Positions 23,245 to 35,157 of a DNA stretch of 64,000 bases are shown here, one piece after another; positions within the stretch are counted from its first letter, which is position 1; each line of letters starts with the position of its first letter. This stretch comes from Acanthamoeba castellanii str. Neff (Eukaryota; Discosea; Longamoebia; Acanthamoebidae): the NCBI RefSeq assembly GCF_000313135.1, contig NW_004457518.1:221595-285594 (forward strand), written 5' to 3'. The position numbers were made by a program, and so were the translations under genes. Below the pieces are notes generated by a model. The model was given only the letters and a program-made list of their open reading frames with translations, was not told where the DNA came from and did not search any database.

Positions 23245-24475
23245 AGATGAGCGTGGTTGTTGTTGGTGGTGGTGGCTGGTGGGTGCGGCGGCGGCGGCGC
23301 AGCCAGGGAGGGAGGGTCGACAGTAGAATGGGGGGGTAGGAGAGGGTGTGCGCACCGTTCTTTGAGGTCGCGCTGGCCGGAGAGGATGGCACAGAGGTGG
23401 AGGCTGTGCCGCTGCACGTCCTCGTGGTTGGACGTGAGGGTGTCCTCGGCCATGTGCTCGATTATGCCGGCCTTGCCGATGGCCTCCCGTATTTCCTCTG
23501 CGTGAACGCGATCACGCATCAGCATCAGCATCAGCATCAGCAGCGTGATGCCACCAGCCAGCCAGCAGGGTGGTGATGGTGTGGCGGGTGGCCGTGGCCG
23601 GTGGGCGTTTCAGCCCTCTGGAGCTCACTTGCCAGCGGGGGAGGGGGGAAGGGGTGGGTACCTCCCTCGCCAGCGAGGGCTACGAGGGCGAGGAGGCCGT
23701 AGAGCTGCAGGTCGTCGTTGGTGGCATCGGAGGCGAGGGCCTGGAAGAGCCGCGGCAGCCCCTGCAGCCCCAAAAACTCACCTCGCCTCGCCTCTGTTCC
23801 ATATCCCGCCGCCGCCAGCACATCATAATGATTAGAAATCCTTTTTTTTTTCAAAACAAAACAAAAAAATCAGGCCCTCCATTGGTGGGGTTAGGGTTGG
23901 GTACCGCTCTGCAGGATGTGTGAGAGGCACTTGACGAGCTCCACCTTGACGTCGGCAAATCCCGTGATGAGGAACGGCACGATGTTGGTGAGGCGCCCCG
24001 ATGGAAACTCACGAGCAGCCCGGCCCGGACCCTTGCCTACACATGAGATAGATAGGTAGATAGGTAGATAGGTAGGTAGATGGTGTGCCCCGCCACCCCT
24101 CGCGTGAGCCAAGTTGGCACCCGGACGAGGGATCCTCCGCTGCTGGTGGCCGGTGGATGGTGGCCGGTGGTGGTGGCCGGTGGTGGCCGGGTGGTGGCTT
24201 GTGCGGGTGGTGGGGAGGCGCGCTGGGCTGCCGCTCCAAGGGAGGCGGAGGTGGGTGGGCGGTGTACCGAGGTCGAGGACAAAGTGTGCGAGGGAGGAGG
24301 TGGTGTTGAGGAGCACCTCCCGATTGTCGGCCCACAGGGGATCGGCGTAGACGCCCACCAGCGCCTCCACCACCCCCGACTCTTCCATCTCTGCACGCAA
24401 GGCGGCTGCACGCGCACCCCCCCCCGCCCACCAACAACGATCATCAACAACGATCTTCTCCCTCATCAATAACAT

Positions 24476-24521
<46 letters not shown>

Positions 24522-27500
24522 TACTACTACTACTACTATCATCAAACAAACAACCTCCAATATATAAAAATAATAACAGAACAACAACGGCCAATCGAGA
24601 GGCGCAGCTGCGGTAAGGGGCGGGAGGGAGATGTGGCGGCGGCGGGTGGTGGTGGGTGGGTGGGTGGGTGGGTGGGTGGGTGGCGTACGCCGGGAGGAGA
24701 ACTTGGCCACGGACTGGAGGGCCTGCAGCTTGAGCAGGGGGCTCTTGCTCTGGATGAGGGGCACGAGGCGCCGCAGCACGCCCACCCTCTTGATGATAAG
24801 CTCCATTTTATCTACCGCCACAGCAAACCGTTCATGAATGAGTCCAACAAAAACGCATGCACCCGACACACGAGCCGGGGGTTCGCGGGGCGGGAGTTTG
24901 TACCGTTGTTGGCGAGCACGGCGAGCACTTCAAGCACGCGCAGCTGTATGCCGGGATTGGGGGAACCCAGCAGCTTGATGAGGGGCTTCACCCCGTCCGC
25001 CCGGTAGAAGTGCACCTGGTTGCCCTCGTACCCCAGCACTAGCCCGAGAGCCACCAGCGCCTGGCCCACCAGCCACCACCACCATCAGCCACGAGGCCGG
25101 AGTGCCTGGGCCAGGCGCTGGTGCTATGCTATGCTTTGCCACAGGCGCGCGCGCGCGCGGCACGGGAAGAGGAGGAGGAGGAGGAGGAGGGCTCTCTCTC
25201 TAACCTGCATCTGGAGGAGCTCGTTGTTGGGGTGGGCAAGCAACCGGACCAACGAATCGACGGCCCCCAGCTCCCCGACCGCTTCGATATTTTCCACTGC
25301 CCCGCCGCAGCCGCCGCCCGAATTCAACCACCCACGCAGCCAACGAAACGACACGATACGACACGACACGACCAACGACACGACACGGGGCGTACAGGTG
25401 CGGGACAGGCGGGCGAGAGCGTGCAGTGCCTGCAGGAGGATTGAGGCCGTGGGCTCGCTCGAGGCCAGGATGGCGGCCATCGATGCGAGCCCGCCCTTCT
25501 CCGCGATCTTGGTCACGCAGTAGTCTGGCCACGCGACGAACGTCGCACGCACACGCGCCACCGCATACGCACACGTCACACACACACCACCGCACACGAC
25601 AATTTGGTAACATGAGAGGAAGCCGGCGGCGGCGGCGGCGGCGGCGGCGACGGCAGCAGCAAGCAGCGAGGAACAGATGGGGGGGGGAAGAAGAGAGAGG
25701 GTTGAGGAACCGTCTTCGGCAAGCGAGGCAAGGGAGCGAAGGGCCTGTTCGCGAAGCACCTCCTCTGCGGCAGAGCACAGCCGCAGCAGCCGCGGCAGCA
25801 GCTCGCCCGACTCGACCATGGCCTCCCTGTTTCCTTCTGCCTTCCGCGCATGCGACACACACGCGACACACACACAGGAAAGTGAGGGAGAGCGGCCAAG
25901 TTAGAGCGGGGGTGGGGGGCTCAGCCTGGACCGGACCGGGGAAAAGAGGGTTAGGGAGGGAGAGAGGAAGGCGCGGCAAACCTTCGGTGGCAAAGGTGCT
26001 GATGGCCTTGACCGCCTTGAGCTGGAACTGCGGATTGGCGGAGTTAATCATGTCGGCAATGCGGTCCACCACCGTGTGCCTCTTCTCCGCCACGATCTCC
26101 CGCGCTGGGGTTTACGTAATAGAAAAATTGTGAATAAGATAGCAAACGCAACCCCCCGTTCTTAAAGTACTTTCTATTTTTATTTATTTATTTACTATTT
26201 ACTACTTACTACTTATTTATTATTAATAGGCGTATACAATAAATAATAATAACAACAACAACGAATAACAAATAAAATAATACTTATCATCATGCGTTTG
26301 GGGAGTGTACCGGTCTGTTCCGAGAGCGCGCCGCCATTGCCGCCCTCCTGCTGGCCTACTGTTCGACCACGCGCTGCGGATGATCACCGACCCCGCCCCA
26401 ACGGTTGGTGTAGTAGCCCGCCAACGTGAGCAACAAACATGTCTTCCTCCCAGCCGCCATCGGCATGGAGCAACGACAGCGAGGTACCTCGCTGCTGGTG
26501 GGCAGAGGAACCGCCGCTGCTGGTGGCGGCGGCGGCGGCGGCGGCGGGGGAGGCCTTGGGGTCGTAGCGGAGGAGTTCGTGTAGGGGCTGGCTGAGAATC
26601 TTAACGATCACCGCAAACGAGGGGCGACTCTTCACCGAATCGTGCCAGCACGCCTGCATGAGCCGCCCCAGCACAAACGGACACAGAGGAACGGGAGGCC
26701 TGCGTGCACAACGCACCACACGCACCACACGCACCACACGCACCACACGCATGAGGGAGGGTCAGCCGGCCACGTGCCTCTGTATGTCCGCCCGTGACTT
26801 CGCCAGCCAAGTCATGGGGAGTGGGAATGCGATGCGATGCGTGCGATGGGGTAAGGGTACCGTTGATAGTGGATGACGGCTTCCTTGATCTGGTGGGGCT
26901 GAAGACCGGCGAAAGGCTGGGCGCGGGTAAAGAGCTCCCACAGCAAGATGCCGTAGCTGCCGTGCGACCGTGTCGTTGTAGCCGAGTTGAAGTGGGGAGG
27001 AAGTGTGGATGGGGGGTGGGGGGGGTAGAGTTACCTGTAGACGTCGGCCTGGGGGGAGGGGGGCTGCCCGGCGAGCACTTCGGGGGCCACGTAGCAGCTG
27101 GAGACGGCAGCGGGCGAGGAGGAGAGGGCGAGGAGCTTGGCGGGGAGGAGGCCGTAGTCGGTGACGTGGGGACTCCCGTCCCGGTCCAGCAGCACGTCCC
27201 GGCTCTTGAGGGACCCGTGCACCACTCCGTGCGCGTGCAGGTACTCCAACGCTTGCGCGATCTGCAGCGCCATCTTCACCGGCCACTCCTGCCCCACCAC
27301 ATTCCCCTGCGCACACAACACAACACAACAAGGCGGGCCGGGCCACACACACACACCACACACACACACACACACAGGTGGGAGAGAATCAGCTCTGGCC
27401 TCTGCCGCTGGCCTCCCCCTGCTGGCGTTGCTTGGCTGCGGCGGCGGCGGCGGCGGCGGCTGGTGGTGGTGGTGGTGGTGGTGGGGCGGAGCGGGGAGGT

Positions 27501-28310
27501 ACGGAGTTGCGCAGGTAGCCGTAGAGGTTGGCGCCTTCGATCCACTCGGTCACGCTGCAGATCTCCGTGTCCACGCACAGAGCCACAAACTCCACCAGGT
27601 TGCCGTGCTTGAGCAAGCTGCACCGCCCGTTTGAGTCAAAACACAAAACACAAAACAAACAGAAACGTTTAAAGAGGAATGGCACGCCATGTGCGCACGC
27701 GTACCTCAGTTGGGGTGCTTCGTCCCGCAGTTTCTTGACCAGGGCCTCGGAGAAGGTGGGGCAGTGAAACTTCTTGATGGCCACCTGCCAAGCCATGAAA
27801 CGAAATGAAACGGAACGCGAATCGAACGAGCAAAAATGGAGCCAGCACAAAATCAAAAGAGGAGCCGTGGGGCGGCGGCGGCGGCGGCGGCAGCGCACCT
27901 GGCGCGAGTTGAGGATGCCTCGATGGGTGACGCCCACAGAGCCCAGGCCCAGCTTCTGCCCGATCTGCAGGTCCTCGTAGCGGCAGTAGAAGGGCTGCAG
28001 ATCTGCGTGCGGCGTGTGATCGGCGGACAGTTATTCGTTTTGTGTGAGAGGATGGGAGGATCACCACCACGCCGCAGCTCTATCAGGCGTTGGCGTCATC
28101 GTGCGTGCTTGTGCGTGCGTGCGTGCGTGCGTTGAGGCGGGATCAGAGGGGCGCACTTGCGAGGAGGGCGTCGTCGCGGGAGCTGCGCGAGAGGCGGTCG
28201 GCCTTCTCCCCGACTTGAGCGGCGTGCGCCTGCTGCTGCTGCTGCTGCTGGTGCTGCTGGGCCGCTTCCTCTTCGTCGGACTGCTTCCGCTTCTGTTCGG
28301 CCAGGAGGCG

Positions 28311-28344
<34 letters not shown>

Positions 28345-30231
28345 ACCTCGTGCCGCAGCCGCTCGGCTTCCTCGTGGGCCTTTCGCCGCTGTTCCTGGAG
28401 AGCTCGCACCTCGTCCTCGTACCGCTTCCTCTCCTCCTCGAGGCGGCGGGCCTGCTCGTCGCGCAGCTTCTGCATGGTCAGGCGCTTCTCGAGTTCCCGC
28501 TGCGCGAGAAGCTGTTGGCGCTCCACCTCCAGTTGCCGCAGCTTCGCTCGCTCCTCCTCGATCTTCTGCTGCCGCTCCCTCTCCTCGTCCGCGAAACTTG
28601 TTTCCAACACTGCGCTCCCCCCCCCACCCGTACATGCGTACCGTGCGGGGCCACATGGAAAAAAAAGGTCAGTGGCGCCAATGCCCCCCCCCGCGCACCG
28701 CCACTTAGGCAGACAAGGAGAGGTTTGGGGGGGCTACCGTTCAGAGTCTTCTCCAGCTCGGCAAAGTCCTGGATCTGAGACTTGCGCACCGAGCTGCGCA
28801 TGGCGGCTACTGACAGTTGCTGCTGCGGTACTGGTGGTGGCACTGCCGCCGTCGCCGCCGCCGCCGCCGCTGCTGCACGAGAGGTCTCTCGCAGTAAGCC
28901 GTGACAGCCACGTCGCCGCAGAGAATGTGAAAGGGCAGCGGGGGGAGGGTGGTGGGGTACGCGTGGGGGCCGAGGACTTGTTTTCGATGATCTGATCGAG
29001 CAGGTTGAAGATCGTGTCGTCCTGCGGTTCGGTCCTGATCGTGGGAATGTTCGTTCGCTCTTCTGCCTCCAGCCCAACAACAACAACCCGTTCGGGTAAG
29101 ACACCCACCCTAAAATCAACACACACACACACACACACACACAACACACACACACACACACACAACACGCACGCACACACACAAGAGAGAGGAGCGCGCG
29201 CGCGCAGAGACAGCGGAACGGGGGGGGGTACCGAGGCGCCGTATGGTGCCGCCCGTCTGAACCAGGCGCGTAGACACCGAGGAGGAGGAGGAAGAAGAAG
29301 AAGAAGGGTCGTTGGGCGCATTGAGCATGGAGTAGAACATCTCCAGATAATTGCTGCCACCGGCCGCTGCGGCCGGCTGCCTGTCTGTGTGGTCTTCAAT
29401 GCGAAGGACCGCGCCACCCGACCGACCAACGGTCAGTATGTATGTCGGCAGGGAATAGCAGCAGTGGCGAGCGGCGGCTAAGCCGCGGGAGGGCGAATGT
29501 AGCACGCGGGGCTTGTCCAGGAGGTGAGTACCGTCGGTGGCGGAGGCGACGCTCGCCCGCGACGAGGCCGTCGACGAGAGGCCGCTCCCCAGGCTGGGGT
29601 CTTCGTTGTCCGCGGCAGAGAGAGGAGCGCCTGTCGGCTCACCCGCCCGCCCATCCATATATGAGAGCTCTGCCAGGGGTATAACCGGTGGCCAGTGCAG
29701 AGAAATATATATAAAAAAATTGAAACGAGAAGAGATGGAGAAGAAGGTAGCAAGGTAGGTAGAGAGGAAAGACGACGCAGTGGAGAGCTGCGAAGCGTAC
29801 ATACCGTCTTGATCAAGGAACTCCAGAATGTTATCCAGCTGGTCGTTGGCCCTCTTCGACGCCTCCAGGCTTCCATCTGCACCGCCGCCGCCACATTGGG
29901 AGGGGCATCAGCTATCATTTAAAGCCACGTGCATCATGTGGATCACTATATCCCCTCGTCCGGCTGAAAGTGATGATGATGATGCTGATTGATGATGATG
30001 ATGATGATGATGTGTGTGAGTGTGTGTAAGAGAGAGGTTTGCGCCAAGCACCGTCAGCATCGCTGCCGGCGCTGTGCGTGTGGGCGTGAGTCGCCGGGCC
30101 GCGCTTGGCGTCTCCGGCAGCGTGGTGAGTCTCGTCCTCGTCTTCGAGGCCGAGGAGTTCCTCCAGCATCTGCCCTTTCCCCGTCGAAGGTACCACCGTC
30201 ATGTGTGGTGCGTGGAAGTGCTCGCCCCCAC
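22041..30231 (-). CDS. Pseudokinase (TKL-like) with C-terminal armadillo repeats
   Basis: Minus-strand exons read in order. First comes a Ser/Asp-rich N-terminal part (GKGQMLEELLGLEDEDE, NYLEMFYSMLNAPND), then a Gln/Glu/Arg coiled coil, and a protein kinase fold: glycine loop LGLGSVGVTHRG, Lys in VAIKKFH, and CYVAPEVLAGQ in the activation segment region. The HRD motif is replaced by HGSLKSRD and DFG by DYG, so the catalytic base Asp is missing and I predict a pseudokinase. After SSAHQQR, splicing in phase through GALSEQT to AREIVAEKRHTVV leads into about twelve armadillo-type helical exons (QFQLKAVKAISTFA, ILLQALHALARLS, QLRVLEVLAVLANN, LQLYGLLALVALAG). It ends LQLLHSS at the stop 22041-22043. 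Introns are mainly phase 1. The true start may lie further upstream in the LRR exons (see 30419-31987). Confidence 0.75.
22229..22380. repeat. 7-bp tandem repeat (GTGGCGG)n
   Basis: About 21 almost perfect copies in an intron of the ARM gene (CCGCCAC in transcript sense). Confidence 0.97.
23189..23243. repeat. 6-bp tandem repeat (CCACGA)n
   Basis: About nine copies at an intron edge of the ARM gene. Confidence 0.93.
24478..24540. repeat. 6-bp (ACGACA)n followed by ACT trinucleotides
   Basis: Short tandem array within a long ARM-gene intron, followed by an ACT run. Confidence 0.9.
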
Positions 30232-30418
30232 CTGGTATCCGCCCCCACATACATGTGCTGGCGCCATCAGAAAAAAGGGGGGGGGACACCACCGCTAGAT
30301 AGATTGACTGTGAGGATACGTGGTAGTATCCTCGACCAGGACGAGGGCGGAGCTACCAGCCACCAGCAGCAGCAGCAGCAGCCACCACCACCACCAGCCA
30401 CCACGTACCTGAGAAGTT

Positions 30419-31987
30419 CCTGGGAGAGGGGTCGATACGCGAGGATCCCGGGCTGGTACCGACAGTGGCCAGGACTCCGGACGTCTTTGCCTTTCGAAGC
30501 TCCGCCAACGAATCCTGTGCGTTCGCATAGCGCCGTGTATTGTCAAAATCCGGACGCCTCGCAAGAACGGCACACGGCACACGGCACACGGCACATGGTC
30601 AAGTGGCACCTTGTCCTTCCAGATCCCCTTAGCGGCAAGCTTGGTGGCCTCCGATCGTTCCTGTGCGACAGAATGCCGCACGGCACACGGCACACACGGC
30701 ACACGTGTGAGCCTCTGTTAGGCGGATTTCCATCGAACGGAAGAATGGAGCAAGACGGAAATCGCTTTCGGCGGGCGGTGGAGAGAAGGGGCCAAAGGGA
30801 TCCAAACCTCTCGGGTGATGGGCTTCCAATCGAGGTAGCTCAGCTTGGGCAGTTCGTGGGCGATGAATTCCCTGAAGGAAGGGAAAGATAGACAGAGAGA
30901 CAGATAAATAGAGATAAAAGGATCAAACAAGGTCATTTGGGAGGGAGTGGGGAAGCGGCAGCGGCAGCTTACCGGAAGTAGGGGATCGACTGCTCGCAGG
31001 CATTGCCCTCAAACGATAGCCAGTTGAGTTTGGGGAGGGTCTTGAGGAAGCGAAAGCTGCGCCAGAACTGCGACAGCGAGAAGTCGATGTTGTTGCTCCC
31101 CAGGTCGAGCACTCGCAGCGCCTTGCACTTGGCGATTTGATCGAAGCCGGCTGGACGGGCCGACCGGCAGTGCAACGCAGGGAGAAGGAGGAGAACGTAA
31201 ATCGGGAGAACGCCCGCACGCACGCATGCAGACACACAGAGACGCAGACAGGCCCACGATGGGGAGCAGCAGTAGCAGCAGCAGCAGTGGGCGGGAGGCG
31301 GGTACCAGTGAGCTTGTTGCCCGAGAGGTTGAGGTTGACCAGCTTGCGGAGGTCACCCATGTCATTCAAGTAGTTGAGGCGGTTGTCGGCGAGAGAGAGA
31401 GTGACGAGGGAGGCTAGGCCCTTGAACTGGATGTCGCACAACGCGTTGCGGTCGATGATGAGTCGCTTGAGCTTGCTCAAATGTTCGAAGGAATTCGAGC
31501 AGTCCACGAGCGAGTTGGAGGTGAAGTCGATCCTGGCGTGTGTGTCAACACAGACATGCACAGAAGCGAGGTGGTGAGCACAAAGACTCGCCTGGCGCTC
31601 TCACTACAACGACCACGACGACGTCGTGTGGGCAGGTGCAGCTCCCCCCCCCAAACAAATCACAAGAAGCAAATAAAGAAAAAGAATAAAGAATAAAGGG
31701 TCGCCGCACTCCTTGAAGACATTGGAAGCGTTGAGGAGGAAGTCGGCCGTCTCGAGCTGGAACTCGGTGGAGCCAAAGTCGAGCACAAGCGGGTAGGTGG
31801 GCTTGGGACCAACGAGCTGCTTGAGCTCCTTCATTTCGATTCGCGTGTACACTTCCCCTTTGGGCAACTTGGGGAGCTGCGCCTTGCCGCCTTTGCCCTT
31901 CTTTTTGGTGGGCTCTTCAGGCAGCTTGAGTGCGCCTTTGGTGGCCATCTTTCCTGACCCTCCACTCGTCGAGTCTTTTTCTTCCAT
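30419..31987 (-). CDS. Leucine-rich repeat protein or LRR part of the pseudokinase gene
   Basis: The ATG at 31987 (MEEKDSTSGG) opens a Lys-rich N-terminus and a domain ending LETADFLLNASN. LRR exons follow: RIDFTSNSLVDCSNSFEHL, LASLVTLSLADNRLNYL, LVNLNLSGNKLTG, ALRVLDLGSNNIDF, then an LRR cap (KLSYLDWKPITRE) continued in phase by ERSEATKLAAKGIWKDK and DSLAELRKAKTSGVLATVG to a GTACGT donor next to 30419. LRRs mediate protein binding. No clear stop closes this gene. The donor is phase 1, and an acceptor at 30232-30233 opens the first exon of the pseudokinase gene (GGEHFHAPHM) in the matching phase. The two are therefore probably one gene of about 10 kb. Alternatively, a short last exon near 30300-30360 ends the LRR protein. 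The junction after the first exon is uncertain. Confidence 0.65.
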
Positions 31988-32446
31988 TATTTCCGCGTCA
32001 TTTCTTCTTCCCTGGTGCGTTGCGGGGCAGCGACCAAATAAGCCCAGAAAGGAAGACCACCCCCCCCCCAGCCACAACAAGGCAACCACTTGGCTCAGAG
32101 AAGGAGAAGAAGAAAGAACGCTTGAAGGCGTGAAAGTAACAACCGCCTTCGCCACAGGTATGTATGAATACACGCTCACAAGGTCCCTGACGGTCTCGCG
32201 CCAGCCACGGCATCGATCCGAAGTTTTGCCCCCCCCCCATCGTTACCTTTCCCATCAAATTGGAAGGAGGTGGCCACAGTTTGGGCGAAGTTCGGAAGAT
32301 GCTTTGATGTGGGCGAGTGATTTAGGGTTTCTTTTTCCATTGTTTTTTTGTCAGATGCATCTTGCTTTCTCCCCCCCTTTTTCGGTGGGTCTGGACGGCA
32401 CTCAGTAACAACACCAGGGCGAATTCCAACACCAGCCACAGGGGCG
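31988..32446. promoter_or_regulatory. Divergent promoter gap (LRR gene / RhoGEF)
   Basis: 459 bp between outward ATGs at 31987 and 32447. It contains C-runs near 32061 and 32230 and T-rich sequence at 32330-32350. I see no additional gene. Confidence 0.45.
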
Positions 32447-34894
32447 ATGGCGTCGTCCATGGTGTGCGTGACCAACCACAACCACAAGCAGCAGAGTGAC
32501 ACTCTTCGCCGGGGCCACATCCTGCTCCAGACTCAAAACCAAAACGAGGTGAGTGGCTTGAAGAGCAGCCCTTTGCTCCCCTCTCCCCTCTTCGGTACCC
32601 GTACTACACGGTGTGCAGCCACCAGCCACCGGCAGCGAGGGACAGGCCTAAATAAGAGGAGAGAAAGACTGCATCTGCATCGCCTGATCGTAGGTGGGCA
32701 GCGGCTTCGACTTGTAGAAGAGCGCCTGCGAGTTGATGGGTGAGCAGAGTGCAACCAGGGACTCATAGAGAGAGAGAGTAGAGAGAACCCGTGACTGCTG
32801 CTCGAGACTGACATGAATGGGGTGGCGCCGGCGTTTGGTGTGTTTGCTTGGGGGTTGTGCCAGGTGTTCCTGGAGCTGGTGGACACAGAACGCACGTACG
32901 TGCGGGATCTGGGCATTCTGGTAAATGGCCTTCTGGTGCCCCTCCGCCGTTCTCTCCGCGAGTCTCAAGACAGTGCGTGCTGCTTTCTCCCTCCCTCCCT
33001 CCGCGCGTGGCAGCCCCTGCATCATGACCTGACCACGTGTGTGCCGCGGGCGGGCGGGCGGGCGGGCGGGCGATCAGACTCCGAGCGCGAGCCGATATTG
33101 TCGGAGGAGCAGATCAGGGCGCTGTTCATGAATGTGGAGGATCTCCTCAAGCATCACAAGGGCCTGCTCCACCGCGTCGAGTGGATTATGCTGTGGTCCG
33201 GTACGTATTGCATGGTTTATTTCACACCTATGTATGGGTGATTTTTTTTTTTTTGGTTGGCAGTCGCCCTCCTCTGCAAATGTGTGTCGTGCCGTGTGTG
33301 TTTTGCGAGCCTGACACGCTAACGTGCTCTCTGCCGGTCGCGGGTTGCACGGGTGGGCCGCTGCCGCATCATGTTCAGGACCCTACACGAAGGCGTCGAC
33401 TCTGGGGAATCTGTTCCTGCAGGAATGCCAGTTCTTCCAGGACTACACGCCCTTCCTTGAGGGATACAACAATGCGCTCACCCTCTGCGAGACGCTCAAG
33501 GCCACCAACCCGGCCTTTGCCAGCCTCCTGACTGAATTCGACGCCACTCGCCATCGCAACGGCGAAATGGCCTTTGAGAGCATCCTCATCACCCCCGCCC
33601 AACGGTGCGGCCAACACCACCTCCTCTACCTCCAAACGCGCTCCCCAAACATTCTCCAAACACCCTCTGATACCTGATACCTCCTTGATCACTCTTTTCT
33701 CTGGCTCAGGATCCCGCGATATGAGCTCATGTTCCGCGAACTGTCGCGGCACCTCGCCGACAACCGCGAGGTAAGTCAAGAGAACCAAGAAAGAAGGAAA
33801 GAGCAAACGAACGAACGAACGAACGAAAAGGCTCACCACTCAGCGCTTTGGTGGTCGCGGTCGCGGTCGCGTGCAGGTGCGAGATGCGCAGAACTACGTA
33901 TCCAAGACCATGCGACTGCTCGAAGAGGCCTCGTCGGCTGCGGCGGCGGCGGCGGCCTCGTCGGCTGCTGTACCTTCCCGATCCGCCACTCAATCTTTCC
34001 GCGCCAAACCGCCACTCTGTACCTCCCTCCTCCTCCTCCTCGCGGCCACGCTCAGCGCACTGACTAGCTCCCTACGGCGACCTCCTCACAGCCCAAAAAG
34101 ACAAAGAAGAGATGGCCCAGCGACGGCGCTCCCTTTCTCTCGCCAACGCTTCTTCGTCTTCTTTCATGAAGAAGATGCGGTACGTGGTGGCGTGTGTGGT
34201 CGTCTCCCCATAGGGCGCAGAATTGACCGAAGGGGGGGGGGTTTACGCACACCACGCACCGCGCGCATACGGCCATGTCGACAACACGACACACAGGCGG
34301 AAGAGTGCGCAGATATCTTCGGTGCTCATATCCTCCTCCTCCTCCTCTTCCTCCTCCACTGCGTCTTCTCTTTCGTCGTTCCCTTCCTCGTCGCCTTCTC
34401 CTTCCCATCCATCCTCGACGTCGTCTGTCGCATCACCGGTGGCGCCTTCTCTGGCGCTGGCACTCTCGAATTCGGATTCGCAGGTGCCCATGATGAAGGC
34501 GGGCACAGTCTCGCCCCCTTACTCTCCATGCGGGAGCGACAGCTCTCCGCGCTCTCCCACCTCCTCGTCGGAGTTTGCCGCCGTGGCAGCTGCTACTGCT
34601 ACTGCTGCTGCTGCTCCCGAGGAAGACCCCTCGTCATCGTCCCTTTCTCTTTCCTCATCGTCGGGCGGGCGGCCCACGCGGCCATCCCTCTTCAAGAACT
34701 TCTCCCGCAAACTCCGCCGCAAGGACAGCGACGAGGCAGACCTGGGCGGCCTGCCCCCCGCTTCGTCCTCCTCAGTGCCAGCGTCGAGCGGCGGCGGCGG
34801 CAGTCCACCCGTCGCCGACCATGCGGCAGGTGCAACCAACCCCAACAAGAAGAACCGCAGCTGGCGCACCCTGACCAAGCCCAAGGAGTCCTGA
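32447..34894 (+). CDS. Rho guanine nucleotide exchange factor, DH domain only
   Basis: Activates Rho-family GTPases by catalysing GDP release. Exon 1 (MASSMVCVTNHNHK to QTQNQNE) ends at a GTGAGT donor and joins in phase 0 to the DH exon VFLELVDTERTYVRDLGILV at 32861. DH conserved regions follow: LSEEQIRALFMNVEDLLKHH, FQDYTPFLEGYNNAL, and FESILITPAQR spliced to IPRYELMFRELSRHL. The last helix is VRDAQNYVSKTMRLLEEASS. No PH domain is recognisable after it. Instead there is a Ser/Pro-rich tail with a basic patch (SLFKNFSRKLRRKDS, NKKNRSWRTLTK) to the stop at 34892-34894. Many RhoGEFs have a PH after DH, so this is a short or PH-less form, unless a PH is hidden in introns. Confidence 0.85.
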
Positions 34895-35157
34895 GGCCGC
34901 CGCGTGCCACACACCAACAACACAAACAACCACCAACAGGCGGCCGATGGCCTTCACCAATTTTGGGAGGGGTCCCCTCTGGGGATGGGTGGTGATGTGC
35001 CAGCAGAACAAAAAATAAAAAATATATTTTCTATTTTCTATTTTAAGAAGGCGGAAAACAGTGGATCGTTGTTTTTCCCTTTGCCCCCCTTCCGGATCTG
35101 ACAAGGAAAACAAAAACACACGTTCGCGTTTCCATCTTGGCGCCAGGAGAGAGCAAC

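Noticed and set aside
32648..32830. Minus-strand frame in RhoGEF intron 1 with a PTYDQAMQM-like motif
   Set aside because: It looks mildly coding-like, but has no supported start or partner exons and lies in the intron of a well-supported gene.
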